64,000 bases of DNA. Origin: Kutzneria kofuensis. GTDB lineage: Bacteria > Actinomycetota > Actinomycetes > Mycobacteriales > Pseudonocardiaceae. Below, in pieces: positions 30,429-40,213 of the stretch; position 1 is the stretch's first letter; each line of letters starts with the position of its first letter. The position numbers and the translations under genes are program-made. Below the pieces are notes generated by a model. It ran no database searches. It saw nothing but the letters and a program-made list of their open reading frames with translations, and had not been told where the DNA came from. The DNA lies in the NCBI RefSeq assembly GCF_014203355.1, contig NZ_JACHIR010000001.1, positions 7,194,038 through 7,258,037 on the forward strand. Reading direction: 5' to 3'.

Positions 30429-30432
<4 letters not shown>
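28546..30432 (+). CDS. korA: 2-oxoacid:ferredoxin oxidoreductase, gamma-alpha subunit
   Basis: A 628-residue subunit of a KorAB-type 2-oxoacid (probably 2-oxoglutarate):ferredoxin oxidoreductase. The N-terminal gamma domain (from [19 protein letters not shown]) is fused to the alpha domain starting near residue 245 ([14 protein letters not shown], then [18 protein letters not shown]). KorAB oxidatively decarboxylates a 2-oxoacid with CoA and reduces ferredoxin. Start overlaps ispG and stop overlaps korB, both ATGA. Such genes normally serve the TCA cycle; here the position among MEP genes suggests electron supply to IspG and IspH. Confidence 0.92.
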
Positions 30433-31427
<995 letters not shown>

Positions 31428-31428
31428 T

Positions 31429-31457
31429 GTTCCGGGTTGCAGAACAACCGGTGGAAC
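31429..31457. promoter_or_regulatory. Inverted repeat between korB and terpene synthase
   Basis: GTTCCGGGTTG (31429-31439) and CAACCGGTGGAAC (31445-31457) form an imperfect stem with a 5-base loop. It starts one base after the korB stop. It could be a weak terminator or an operator; its outer arms GTTCC/GGAAC recall the palindrome at 38413-38429. Confidence 0.35.
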
Positions 31458-31513
31458 GCCCCGTGGGTGCTTCCTAGACTCGGCACCGCGCCGAATCGAG
31501 AGCGGAGATCATC

Positions 31514-32569
31514 GTGACCATCTGCGACACAACCCTTCTCTGGTGCCCGATTCCGCCGGGAATCCACCCGAACTGGCGGCAGTGGGAGCGCGACACCGTC
31601 GCCTGGCTGGAAAGCTTCGCGCTCGAGGACGAGCAGCGGGAGAAGAAGCGGCTGCAGGCCATCATCGCCGGCGAGCTGGCCGGCCGTACCATCCTCAGCT
31701 GCGACGACCCGCCCGGAGCCCAGTTCTCCACCGACAGCCTGATGTGGCTGTTCGCGTTCGACGACGCGTACTGCGACGAGGGCCGCTACAGCCACGACCC
31801 CGCGGCCATGGCCATGCTCGTCGCCGAGATGGGCCGCATCGCCGAAACCGGCCGGACCGTGTCGACGAGCCCCCTTGCTCGTGCTCTGGCCGAGCTTCGG
31901 TCTCGTCTCGATGTCCTGGCCAGTCCCGCCCAGACCGCGCGGTGGGTGCACGCCATGAAGGGCTACCTCGGCTACCAGGTGTGGGAGGCCGCTTTCCGGC
32001 ACACCGGCACGATTCCCACCCTCGACGAGTACGCCGTCGCCCGGATTCGCAACGGCAGCATGGAAGTCTGCGCCATGACCCTCGACATCGCCGAGGGCTA
32101 CGAGGTTCCCGCCGCCGAGATCGACCGCCCCGACGTCCGCGCCCTCACCGAGATGGCCTGCTCGCTCGTCGGGTGGGACAACGACATCGCCTCGTACTAC
32201 AAGGAACACGAGCGCAGCGGCGACCGGATCAACCTCGTCGACGTGATCGCCGACCAGAAGGGCTCGACCCCCGCCGAGGCCCTGCCGTCCGCCATCGCCC
32301 TGCGCGACGCCGTGCTGGCCCGCTACCTCGAACTCCGCGACGAGATCGAACCGCACGTGGGTTCCTTGACCTGGCGCTACATCGGCGGTCTGTCGGCGTG
32401 GATCCGCGGCAACCTCGACTGGAGCGCCAACACCGCTCGGTACCGTCGGCCCGACTGCCCCACCGTCGCCGTCACCTCCTCGCGTGAGTACGCGACCGGC
32501 GACTGCCCCCAGCCTCCCGGCATCGCCTGGTGGTGGACCGCCGACCCGACCCAGCCCGCAGCGGCGTGA
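31514..32569 (+). CDS. Class I terpene synthase
   Basis: A 351-residue bacterial type I terpene cyclase that ionises a prenyl diphosphate and cyclises it. The metal-binding aspartate motif is FAFDDAYCDE (DDxxx[DE] type); the NSE triad is WDNDIASYYKE (NDxxSxxKE, complete); a C-terminal Arg-Tyr pair (NTARYRRP) fits the family. GTG 31514 is preceded by GGAG. It is last in the operon with GGPP-synthase-like and MEP genes, which favours a diterpene product, although sesquiterpene is not excluded. Product unknown. Confidence 0.93.
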   Translation: MTICDTTLLWCPIPPGIHPNWRQWERDTVAWLESFALEDEQREKKRLQAIIAGELAGRTILSCDDPPGAQFSTDSLMWLFAFDDAYCDEGRYSHDPAAMAMLVAEMGRIAETGRTVSTSPLARALAELRSRLDVLASPAQTARWVHAMKGYLGYQVWEAAFRHTGTIPTLDEYAVARIRNGSMEVCAMTLDIAEGYEVPAAEIDRPDVRALTEMACSLVGWDNDIASYYKEHERSGDRINLVDVIADQKGSTPAEALPSAIALRDAVLARYLELRDEIEPHVGSLTWRYIGGLSAWIRGNLDWSANTARYRRPDCPTVAVTSSREYATGDCPQPPGIAWWWTADPTQPAAA

Positions 32570-32571
32570 GT

Positions 32572-32715
32572 GTTGGGGCCAAGTCGGTGCCGCTGGATGT
32601 CGGGCGACTGCGCCGGACGATCCCGAACCAGGTCCGCAGGGCGTTGATCGTGCGGGATCGGGGGTGCGCGTTTCCGGGACGCCACCGCAGACCGAGGCAG
32701 CGTCATGCGGGCTGA
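32572..32715 (+). pseudogene. Remnant of 13E12/HNH nuclease gene
   Basis: Right after the terpene synthase stop, one frame reads VPLDVGRLRRTIPNQVRRAL then RDRGCAFPGRHRRPRQ and ends at TGA 32713-32715. This matches the stretch just before and into the HNH domain of DUF222/13E12 nucleases (typically RDRGCAFPGC followed by the His-rich core). The second zinc/fold Cys and the HH core are missing, so it is a truncated relic. It is of a different subfamily from the intact gene at 14488-15573. Confidence 0.65.
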
Positions 32716-32954
32716 GGATCGACGGGGAAGGGCGGAGTTCGAGCGGCCCTGGTCGGAAGGCGGCCAGGGCGTCCGCCGTTCGGTCAGAGGGCGTTCCGTC
32801 GGCCGGAACGGGAGCTCGACCCGAGCGGAAAACGGGCCGTCGGATTATCCCATCTTTATTGATAAACCGGGTGGTTGGTCGGGATTGCGCCTGTTCATGT
32901 CCTGTATTACGTTCGTCTTCGCCAAGTCGCAGGCGGGCCACCCGGGAGCGTTAA
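32716..32954. other. Intergenic region before LuxR-ATPase pair
   Basis: About 240 bases, becoming AT-richer towards 32840-32960 (for example TTATCCCATCTTTATTGATAA). The drop in GC just before the regulator gene suggests its promoter lies here. No gene seen. Confidence 0.45.
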
Positions 32955-35255
32955 TTGATCAGCGAAGTGACCACCTTCGTTGGCCGGGGCAACGAACTGA
33001 ACCAGGCATGCCACCTGTTGGGGGCGGTGCGGCTGCTGACGCTGATCGGGCCGGCCGGCGTCGGCAAGACGCGGCTGGCGCAGCACGTGGCGGCGAAGGC
33101 GGGCAGTGCCTTTGACGACGGGGTGGTCTTCGTCGAATTGGAGGCGCTGACGGACGCGGGGCTGTTACCGCAGGTGGCGGCGGCGGAACTGGGATTACGG
33201 GACGTGTCGGTGGCGCCGATGCCACAGTTGTTGTCCTTTCTACGAAATCGGTCGATGTTGATCGTGCTGGACAACTGCGAGCACATGGCCGCGGCCTGCC
33301 GGGAATTCGTGAATGCGGTGCTGGAGACGGCGCCGGAGGTCAGGGTGCTGGCGACAAGCCGGCACGTGCTGGGCGTTAGTGGCGAACAACTGCTGCCGGT
33401 GCGGCCGCTGTCGGTGCCGAAGCGGGCGGCGGACACCACCGACGACGCGATCACGCTGTTCACGGATCGGGCCACGTGTGCGCTGCCGCACTTCCGGCTG
33501 GACGACGACAACTGGGACACGGTGCTGGGCATCTGCTCGCGACTCGACGGCATACCGCTGGCGATCGAACTGGTGGTGCCCTGGCTCCGGGTGCTCTCGA
33601 CCCACGACGTCCTGAGCCGGCTCGACGACACGTTCACGCTGATCACGGCGGAAGCGGCGGCGAGACCGTCGCGGCAGCAGACGCTGATCGCGGCGGTGGA
33701 CTGGAGTTACGCGCTGTGCGCCCCGGACGAGCAGATCCTCTGGGCGCGGGCGTCGGTGTTCAGCGGCGGATTCACGGTCGAAGCGGTCGTGCAGGTGTGC
33801 GCGGACGAGCGGATCCCGGCGTCGGCGGTGCTGAGGCTGCTGGGCGGCCTGGTGGACAAGTCGGTGCTCATCCGGGACGAGGTCGACGGCGTGACCCGGC
33901 TCCGCATGCTGTACACGATCCGCCAGTACGGCCTGCAGCTGCTGGCGGAATCGGGCGACGAGCGACGGATCCGCGGCCGCCACCTCGACTACATGCTGCA
34001 GCTGGCGGAACGCTGCGCGGGGGAGTGGCTCGGCCCGAACCAGGTGGAGCTGGCGGCGGTGACCCGCCGTGAGCACAACAACCTCCGCTCGGCGTTGGAC
34101 TTCGCCCTCGGCGACCCGCAACGACGGATTGTCGGCGCGCGGCTGGCCACGGCCCTGCAGTTCTACTGGCTGGACTGCGGCTTCATCGGCGAGGGCCGCC
34201 GCTGGCTGGACCGCGTGCTCGAACTCGACGACCTGCCCGTCCACACGAGGCAGAACGCGCTGTGGATCAACTCGTACGCCGCCACGGCGCTCGGCGAGCT
34301 CCCGACCGGGAGGCGCCTCGGCGAGCAGGCGGTGGCGATCGCGCGGGACACCGGCGACCCGCTGATGATGGCCAACGCGCTGCTGGCCTACGGGGGATCG
34401 GCATTCGTCGGCGGCGAGCTCGAACGAGGCCAGGAGGTCTACCACCAGTGCGTCGACCACTACGCGAAAGCGGGAGTGATCGACTGCCAGGCCATCCTCG
34501 CCCACGCGGCCCTGGGCATGAGCGCGGCCTTCGCCGGCAACCACGACCGGGCGGTGGCGGCGGCCGAGAAGGCGATCGAACTCGCCGACGCGCACGGCGA
34601 GCGGTGGACCCGTTCGTACGCGCACTACGCGGTGGCGGTGGCCACCTGGAAGATGGGCCGCACGGCGGAGGCGGCCCGGCACGCGATGACGGGCATCCGG
34701 ATCAAGGACCAGTTCAACGACCTGCTCGGGCTGTCCCTGCTGGTGGAGCTGATGGCGTGGATCGCGGGCTCCGCCGGCGCGATGCCGCAGGCGGCGGAGG
34801 TGCTCGGCATCGCGAGCTCGCTGTGGCGGCACACCGGCGGCGAGGTGTTCCTCGCGTCCGACAACTGGGCGCTGCCGCACCGGCGCTGCGAGCAGGCGGC
34901 GCGAGCGGCGCTGGGCGACGAGCGGTACGAGTCGATCCACGCCAGGGGCGCGGCGAGCGCCGCCACCGTCGATGACGCCGTGGTGCAGACGCTCAGGGTC
35001 GCGACGGACCTGGCCGCCGCCCACGCGGCCGCGCCGACGGTGTTGACCAGCCGGGAGATCGAGGTCGCCGAGCTGGCCGCCGCCGGCGCGTCCAACAAGG
35101 AGATCGCCGCCCGGCTGGTGATCTCCACCCGGACCGCCGAGAAACACCTGGCCAACATCCTCAAGAAGCTCGGCTTCACCTCCCGGGCGCAGCTCGCGGC
35201 CTGGGTCGCCGACCGCCGCGGTGCGCCGAACCGCCAGCGTGGGAGCACGCCGTGA
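32955..35255 (+). CDS. LuxR-family ATPase regulator, first of tandem pair
   Basis: A 766-residue regulator. It has an N-terminal NTPase with Walker [11 protein letters not shown] (residues 31-40) and Walker B MLIVLDNCEH, a middle winged-helix/TPR region, and a C-terminal LuxR helix-turn-helix (LTSREIEVAELAAAGASNKE, then STRTAEKHLANILKKLGF). Start is a TTG at 32955 behind GGGAG; GTG 32967 is the alternative. These ATPase-type activators often switch on biosynthetic clusters, and it lies between the terpene operon and the P450. The next gene is a close paralogue and overlaps by four bases (GTGA). Confidence 0.88.
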   Translation: MISEVTTFVGRGNELNQACHLLGAVRLLTLIGPAGVGKTRLAQHVAAKAGSAFDDGVVFVELEALTDAGLLPQVAAAELGLRDVSVAPMPQLLSFLRNRSMLIVLDNCEHMAAACREFVNAVLETAPEVRVLATSRHVLGVSGEQLLPVRPLSVPKRAADTTDDAITLFTDRATCALPHFRLDDDNWDTVLGICSRLDGIPLAIELVVPWLRVLSTHDVLSRLDDTFTLITAEAAARPSRQQTLIAAVDWSYALCAPDEQILWARASVFSGGFTVEAVVQVCADERIPASAVLRLLGGLVDKSVLIRDEVDGVTRLRMLYTIRQYGLQLLAESGDERRIRGRHLDYMLQLAERCAGEWLGPNQVELAAVTRREHNNLRSALDFALGDPQRRIVGARLATALQFYWLDCGFIGEGRRWLDRVLELDDLPVHTRQNALWINSYAATALGELPTGRRLGEQAVAIARDTGDPLMMANALLAYGGSAFVGGELERGQEVYHQCVDHYAKAGVIDCQAILAHAALGMSAAFAGNHDRAVAAAEKAIELADAHGERWTRSYAHYAVAVATWKMGRTAEAARHAMTGIRIKDQFNDLLGLSLLVELMAWIAGSAGAMPQAAEVLGIASSLWRHTGGEVFLASDNWALPHRRCEQAARAALGDERYESIHARGAASAATVDDAVVQTLRVATDLAAAHAAAPTVLTSREIEVAELAAAGASNKEIAARLVISTRTAEKHLANILKKLGFTSRAQLAAWVADRRGAPNRQRGSTP

Positions 35256-37528
35256 GCAGCCAGCTGACCACCTTCGTCGGCCGGGACACCGAACTCGCGG
35301 AAGCCCGTCGCCTCCTCGCCACGGCTCGGCTGCTCACCCTGGTCGGCCCGGCCGGTGTCGGCAAGACCCGCATCGCGCAGCGGATCGCGCGGGAGTCGGC
35401 CCCCGACTTCGCCGACGGCGTGGTGGTCATCGAGCTGGACGCGCTGAGCGACCCGGATCTGCTGCCGCAGGTCGCGGCGGTCGAGCTCGGCCTGCGTGAC
35501 GTGCCGGCCGAACCCACCGCGCAGCTGTTGTCCTTCCTCCGCGCCAAAACCATGCTCATCGTGCTCGACAACTGCGAGCACATGGTCGCCGCCTGCCGCG
35601 AGTTCTTGACGGCCGTGCTCGCGGTGGCGCCCGCGGTCCGGTTCCTCACCACCAGCCGGCACGTCCTCGGCATCGGCGGCGAGCAACTCCTCCCGATCCG
35701 GCCGCTGTCGGTGCCCGACCGCTACGTGGCCGACCAGACCGACGACGCCGTCGCCCTGTTCGCCGACCGGGCCACGTTCGCCTTGCCGCACTTCACCGTC
35801 AACGAGGACAACTGCGACACCGTGCTCGGCATCTGCTCGCGGCTGGACGGCATCCCGCTGGCGATCGAGCTGGTCGTGCCCTGGTTGCGCGTGATGTCCG
35901 CCAGCGATGTCCTCACCCGGCTCGACGACACGTTCGCCCTGCTGACGGCCGAGGCCGCGGCCCGGCCGTCACGGCAGCAGACGTTGATCGCCGCGGTCGA
36001 CTGGAGCTTCGCGCTGTGCGCCCCCGACGAGCAGACGCTGTGGGCGCGGGCGTCGGTGTTCACCGGCGGGTTCACCGTCGAGGCCGCCGCCGCGGTGTGC
36101 ACCGACGAGCGGATTCCCGCATCGGCGCTGCTGAGGCTGCTTGGTGGCCTGGTCGACAAGTCCGTGCTGGTACGGGACGAGGTCGGCGGCGTGACCCGGC
36201 TCCGCATGCTCTACACGATCCGCCACTACGGGCTCCGGCTGCTGGAGAAGTCGGGCGACGAGCGGCGGTTCCGCCGCCGGCACCTCGACCACTTCCGGCA
36301 GTTGGTCGACCGCATCGGCCGGGAATGGTGCGGCCCCGACCAGATCGAGCTGCTCGCGCAGATGCGCCGTGAGCACAACAACCTGCGCGCCGCACTGGAG
36401 TTCGGTCTCGGCGATCCGGTGCGGAAGTTCGTCGGCGCCCGGCTGGCGACCGGGATGTACTTCTACTGGCTCTGCGGGTTCCTGGGCGAGTCGAGGCGCT
36501 GGCTCGATCGGGTGCTGGCCCTCGAACTCCTGCCCGACGCCGTTCGCCAGGACGCGCTGTGGATCAACTCCTACGCCGCGACGGCGCTCGGCGAACTGCC
36601 GGAGGGCAGGCGTTTCGCCGAGCAGGCCGCCGGGATCGCCGACCGGACGGGCGATCCGCTGATGGCGGCCAACGCGATGCTGATCACGGGCGGTTCGGCG
36701 TTCATCCGCGGCGAGTTCGAACTCGGGGACACGTACTACGAGCGGTCGGCCGAGTTCTACCGGCACGCCGAGGTGATCGACTGCCGGATCGTGTTGGCCT
36801 ACGCGTCGATGGCGATGGTGGCGGCGACCGGCGGCGACCTGGTCCGGGCCGAGGCACGCGCGGCCGAGGCGATCGAGATCGCGGAGGCACGGGGCGAGCG
36901 GTGGGCGAACTCGTACGCGCACTACGCGGTCGCCCTGGCCAACTGGCGGGTGGGCCGGCACGCGGAGGCGGCCCGGCACGCGATGACCAGCCTCCGGCTC
37001 AAGTCGGAGTTCAACGACCTGCTCGGGCTCGCCGTGCTGTGCGAGACGGTGGCGTGGATCGCGACTTCCGCCTGTTCCGCGCAGCAGGCCGCCGAAGCGC
37101 TGGGCGTCGCGAGCATGGTGTGGCGGCACATGGGCAGCGAACTCGTCGTCACGTCCGACAACTGGCGCGTGCCGCGCAGCCAGTGCGAGGAGGTGGCGCG
37201 GTCGGCGTTGGGGGACGAGCGATACGGCACGGCGTACGCGGGAGGCACGGCGATCGGCGCCAACCTCGACGACGCCGTCGAGCACCTGTTGACGGTGTGC
37301 GCCACCGTCGTGGCGGCGGCAGCCGGCCATGTCCCGACCACCCTGACCGGCCGGGAGCTCGAAGTCGCCGAGTTGGTCGCGGTGGGGGCGTCCAACAAGG
37401 AGATCGCGGCGCGCCTGGTGATCTCCATCCGCACGGCGGAGAAGCACCTGGCGAACATCATGAAGAAGCTCGGTTTCACCTCCCGCGCACAGCTCGCGGC
37501 CTGGGTCGTCGACCGCCGGGTGTCCTAG
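35252..37528 (+). CDS. LuxR-family ATPase regulator, second of tandem pair
   Basis: A 758-residue paralogue of the preceding protein with the same order of parts: [52 protein letters not shown] region and a C-terminal LuxR domain (LTGRELEVAELVAVGASNKE). The pair is collinear throughout, which points to tandem gene duplication. Translational coupling (GTGA overlap) suggests both are made in equal amounts and may work as a complex. Its stop overlaps the convergent iclR gene by four bases. Confidence 0.88.
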   Translation: MSSQLTTFVGRDTELAEARRLLATARLLTLVGPAGVGKTRIAQRIARESAPDFADGVVVIELDALSDPDLLPQVAAVELGLRDVPAEPTAQLLSFLRAKTMLIVLDNCEHMVAACREFLTAVLAVAPAVRFLTTSRHVLGIGGEQLLPIRPLSVPDRYVADQTDDAVALFADRATFALPHFTVNEDNCDTVLGICSRLDGIPLAIELVVPWLRVMSASDVLTRLDDTFALLTAEAAARPSRQQTLIAAVDWSFALCAPDEQTLWARASVFTGGFTVEAAAAVCTDERIPASALLRLLGGLVDKSVLVRDEVGGVTRLRMLYTIRHYGLRLLEKSGDERRFRRRHLDHFRQLVDRIGREWCGPDQIELLAQMRREHNNLRAALEFGLGDPVRKFVGARLATGMYFYWLCGFLGESRRWLDRVLALELLPDAVRQDALWINSYAATALGELPEGRRFAEQAAGIADRTGDPLMAANAMLITGGSAFIRGEFELGDTYYERSAEFYRHAEVIDCRIVLAYASMAMVAATGGDLVRAEARAAEAIEIAEARGERWANSYAHYAVALANWRVGRHAEAARHAMTSLRLKSEFNDLLGLAVLCETVAWIATSACSAQQAAEALGVASMVWRHMGSELVVTSDNWRVPRSQCEEVARSALGDERYGTAYAGGTAIGANLDDAVEHLLTVCATVVAAAAGHVPTTLTGRELEVAELVAVGASNKEIAARLVISIRTAEKHLANIMKKLGFTSRAQLAAWVVDRRVS

Positions 37529-38247
37529 GCCGCCCAACACACTTCACGCAACGCGGCGTCCGACACCCTGCGCAGCCAGAGCAGGGCTCGTGCCCGGTCC
37601 GCCTGTCCGTTCGCGCCCTCGACCACCAGCGCGATCGCCGGCGGCCTCGGCAGCCGCAGCGGCACGGCCAGGCACGTGCCGCCGTGCGGGCCGGTCAGTT
37701 CCGCGAACCCGCGCTGCCGGATCCGCATCAGGTCGCCGCCGAGCTCGGCGGCCTCGCGGATGCCGAGACCGGCCAGCCGGATCACGCCGCGCGCCGCGGT
37801 TTCGTCGTACGCGAGCAGCAGCCGCCCGGCGGCCGACAGGTGGGCGGCGACCCGGCCCGTGTCGTCGCTCGGGCCCCACACGTGGCGGTGGCCGTAGACG
37901 CGGTGCGCGAACTCCACCTCCGTCCCGTCGAGCACCGCGAGGCTCGCGGTCATGCCGGTACGCACCAGGAGATCGCCCAGGAACGGCGCCAGCCGGCGTA
38001 GCGCGTCGTAGTGCGCGCCGGACTTCGGCGTCGTCGTCGAGGAGAACCGGGCCGGCTGGTAGTGGCTGCCGACCCGTGTGACCAGGCCGGCCGAGGTCAG
38101 GGCCCACAGCATGCGGTGGGTGGTCGACTTCGCGATCCCGGTGCGAACGCTCAGCTCCGTCAGCCGCATCGGCGTGCCGGCCTCGCGCAGCGCGGCGAAA
38201 ACCAACAGGGCCTTCCCGATCGATCGTGGCAACCGCTGATCCTCCAC
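37525..38247 (-). CDS. IclR-family regulator of P450/terpene region
   Basis: A 240-residue IclR protein with an N-terminal winged helix (IGKALLVFAALREAG, then LSVRTGIAKSTTHRMLWAL) and a C-terminal effector domain (AVLDGTEVEFAHRVYGHRH). GTG 38247 is chosen because CCGGAGG lies six bases upstream; longer versions to 38463 have no ribosome site. It is divergent from the P450, and a perfect 17-bp palindrome lies in the shared region, a likely operator. IclR regulators can be repressors or activators. Confidence 0.88.
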   Translation of the reverse strand: MEDQRLPRSIGKALLVFAALREAGTPMRLTELSVRTGIAKSTTHRMLWALTSAGLVTRVGSHYQPARFSSTTTPKSGAHYDALRRLAPFLGDLLVRTGMTASLAVLDGTEVEFAHRVYGHRHVWGPSDDTGRVAAHLSAAGRLLLAYDETAARGVIRLAGLGIREAAELGGDLMRIRQRGFAELTGPHGGTCLAVPLRLPRPPAIALVVEGANGQADRARALLWLRRVSDAALREVCWAA

Positions 38248-38350
38248 GTCACACCTCCGGCTCGTGACGGCAATTGGCGGGTACAGCCTCCACCCAACGG
38301 TCCTGAGCCAGCTATTGGTGAAGATACGCAGCTTCCTGTGGGCGGTTCCA

Positions 38351-38405
38351 CGTACGCAGTGCGGGCCGCCGTCTACGTAGTCGGCACGCGGCGTACGTAG
38401 TGCGG
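38351..38405. promoter_or_regulatory. Three phased TACG repeats
   Basis: CGTACGCAGTGCGG (38351-38364), CTACGTAGTCGG (38373-38384) and CGTACGTAGTGCGG (38392-38405) have TACG cores 21 and 20 bases apart, two helical turns. They lie between the divergent iclR and P450 genes and could be a cooperative activator site. Confidence 0.5.
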
Positions 38406-38412
38406 CCGGCAT

Positions 38413-38429
38413 GTTCCGCCCGGCGGAAC
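38413..38429. promoter_or_regulatory. Perfect 17-bp palindrome, candidate IclR operator
   Basis: GTTCCGCC-C-GGCGGAAC, arms fully complementary. Located about 90 bases before the P450 start and 165 bases before the iclR start. IclR-family regulators commonly bind palindromes of this size, so autoregulation and P450 control are inferred. Confidence 0.6.
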
Positions 38430-38519
38430 CCGTCTTGCCCCGGATGGCCGAGGTCGAGCTCAATATCGGTGCTCTTGCCGCGAATGGGTGGACCCACTCG
38501 AGAATTCAGGGGGCGAATG

Positions 38520-39851
38520 ATGACTATCGTGTCGAAGCCCGAGCCGAAAACGTCGCGAGTGCCGTCGGCGCCGTCGGCATGGGCCCTCGTCGGCCATGCG
38601 CCGAGCCTGATGCGGGACCCGGCGGGCTTCCTGGCGGCGTGCCGGGACAGCGGGCACGACCTGGTGGAGCTGCGGCTCGGCCCGCGGCGGGCGCTGCTGC
38701 TGTGCAAGGCGGCGGTGGTCAACCGGGTGCTGGCCGAGCAGGCCGAGGACTACGGCAAGGGCGGCCCGTTCTGGGACGCGATGCGGCCCATTCTCGGCAA
38801 CGGCGTCGGCACCTGCGACGGCGACGAGCACAAGCGGGCCCGTCGATTGCTGCGGCCGGCGTTCAACCGCGCCGCGGTCAACGGTTACAGTGAAATGATC
38901 GACGATTCGGCCAGTGTGCTGGCCGAATCGTGGCGGCCGGGACAACCGGTGCGGGTGGCCGCGGAAATGATGGCATTCACCTCCCGGATCACCGTTCGCG
39001 CGCTGCTGCCCACCATTGACGAGGCGGAAGTCGAACGATTCGTGCGGATGATGCCCATTCTCACCGAGGGCGCCTTCTATCAGCTCGTGCTGCCGTCATT
39101 CGCGCAGTTGCTGCCGACCGCGCACAACCGTCTCTACCAGAAGACGCGGGCCGAGGCGCGTGATGCCGTCGCACGGCTGGTGAAGCAGGCCCGCGCCGTG
39201 GACGAACAGGCTGGCCAGTGCCCCGCGCACCAGGGCCACGGCCTGCTGGCGTCGGCGATCGTGACCGGGCGGCAGGAGGAGTTGCCCCCGTTCACCGACG
39301 AGGAACTGGCCGACCAGGTGATGACGGTGCTGTTCGCCGGCATCGAGACCAGCGCGAACGTGCTGTCGTGGGCGTTGTGCCTGCTGGCCTCGCATCCGGA
39401 GACCGCCGACCGGATCGCCGAGGACACCGAGGGCGAGGTGGTGCACCGGGTGATCGCCGAGACGATGCGGTTGTACCCGCCGGGTTGGATCTTCAGCCGG
39501 AACTCGACGCGGCCGGTGGAGCTGTCCGGCCACCACCTGCCGGCCGGCACCGACTTCATCATCAGCCCCTTCCTGTTGCACCGGGAACCGCGGGTCTTCG
39601 ACCGTCCCGAGCAGTTCGACCCGGACCGCTGGCGCGACATGGATCCCGACGTGAAGCGCAGCTACCTGCCGTTCGGTCTCGGCCCGCGGCGGTGCCTCGG
39701 CGAGTTGCTCGCCAACGCCGAGATGGTGGCGGCGCTGACCACCCTGTGCCGGCGGTGGCGATTCAGCCTTCCCGAGGGCCGCACGGTTGTGCCGCGCTTC
39801 CGCAGCGTCCTCATCCCGCACGGTCTCGAACTGGACGTGCACCCCAGGTGA
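38520..39851 (+). CDS. Cytochrome P450
   Basis: A 443-residue soluble bacterial P450. The oxygen-activating I-helix has FAGIETSANVL, the K-helix ExxR is AETMRLYPP, and the haem-thiolate loop is FGLGPRRCLGE. All key residues are present. ATG 38520 (or the adjacent 38517) follows CAGGGGGCG; an earlier in-frame start at 38400 would run through the palindrome region and is unlikely. Its neighbours suggest oxidation of the terpene made by the upstream cyclase; no ferredoxin or ferredoxin reductase gene is adjacent. A strong hairpin follows. Confidence 0.93.
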   Translation: MTIVSKPEPKTSRVPSAPSAWALVGHAPSLMRDPAGFLAACRDSGHDLVELRLGPRRALLLCKAAVVNRVLAEQAEDYGKGGPFWDAMRPILGNGVGTCDGDEHKRARRLLRPAFNRAAVNGYSEMIDDSASVLAESWRPGQPVRVAAEMMAFTSRITVRALLPTIDEAEVERFVRMMPILTEGAFYQLVLPSFAQLLPTAHNRLYQKTRAEARDAVARLVKQARAVDEQAGQCPAHQGHGLLASAIVTGRQEELPPFTDEELADQVMTVLFAGIETSANVLSWALCLLASHPETADRIAEDTEGEVVHRVIAETMRLYPPGWIFSRNSTRPVELSGHHLPAGTDFIISPFLLHREPRVFDRPEQFDPDRWRDMDPDVKRSYLPFGLGPRRCLGELLANAEMVAALTTLCRRWRFSLPEGRTVVPRFRSVLIPHGLELDVHPR

Positions 39852-39868
39852 CGCCGGCCACTGGCTGT

Positions 39869-39888
39869 CGTTGCCCGCACGGGCAACG
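39869..39888 (+). terminator. Hairpin terminator after P450
   Basis: CGTTGCCCG-CA-CGGGCAACG is a perfect 9-bp stem 18 bases after the P450 stop. No U-tract follows, as is common in actinobacteria. Confidence 0.6.
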
Positions 39889-39984
39889 AAAGCGGGCCTT
39901 CGGTTGGGTCTCGAGTGCCCGTGGAGAAGACATGGAGAACGGGCCCGCACTCTGGTCGTACCGACTACCGGACCGAGGAAGTGA

Positions 39985-40149
39985 ATGGTCATGAGCGACA
40001 CGTTCCACGACATCGCCGACGTGCTGGACCGGGTGTACCGCGAGCAGGACGCGATGGACGCCGTCGACGAGAACACGGTTGCCGGGCTGCGGGTCGCGGT
40101 GGACGGACCCGTGGCCGTCTCGGTTTCCATGCCGGCCCGCGCGGCCTGA
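39985..40149 (+). CDS. Small acidic protein of unknown function
   Basis: A 54-residue protein starting at ATG 39985, six bases behind GAGG (internal ATG 39991 also possible). The N-terminal two thirds are acidic and helical (HDIADVLDRVYREQDAMDAV); the C-terminus is small and neutral (PVAVSVSMPARAA). No match recognised. The acidic leader-like part and short tail make a ribosomally made peptide precursor conceivable, but no maturation enzymes are adjacent apart from an oxygenase 1.6 kb away. Function unknown. Confidence 0.5.
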   Translation: MVMSDTFHDIADVLDRVYREQDAMDAVDENTVAGLRVAVDGPVAVSVSMPARAA

Positions 40150-40175
40150 GCCCCGCTCGCGTTCGACGCGCCCTG

Positions 40176-40195
40176 ACCCGGTGCTCACGCCGGGT
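40176..40195 (+). terminator. Weak hairpin after small gene
   Basis: ACCCGG and CCGGGT separated by eight bases, 27 bases after the stop of the 54-aa gene. Possible terminator. Confidence 0.3.
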
Positions 40196-40213
40196 ACGGC
40201 AGGATCTCCCGGC

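Noticed and set aside
38400-38519. Longer P450 start at 38400
   Set aside because: It would translate the operator palindrome into a basic, unrelated leader and lacks a ribosome site; ATG 38520 or 38517 has one.
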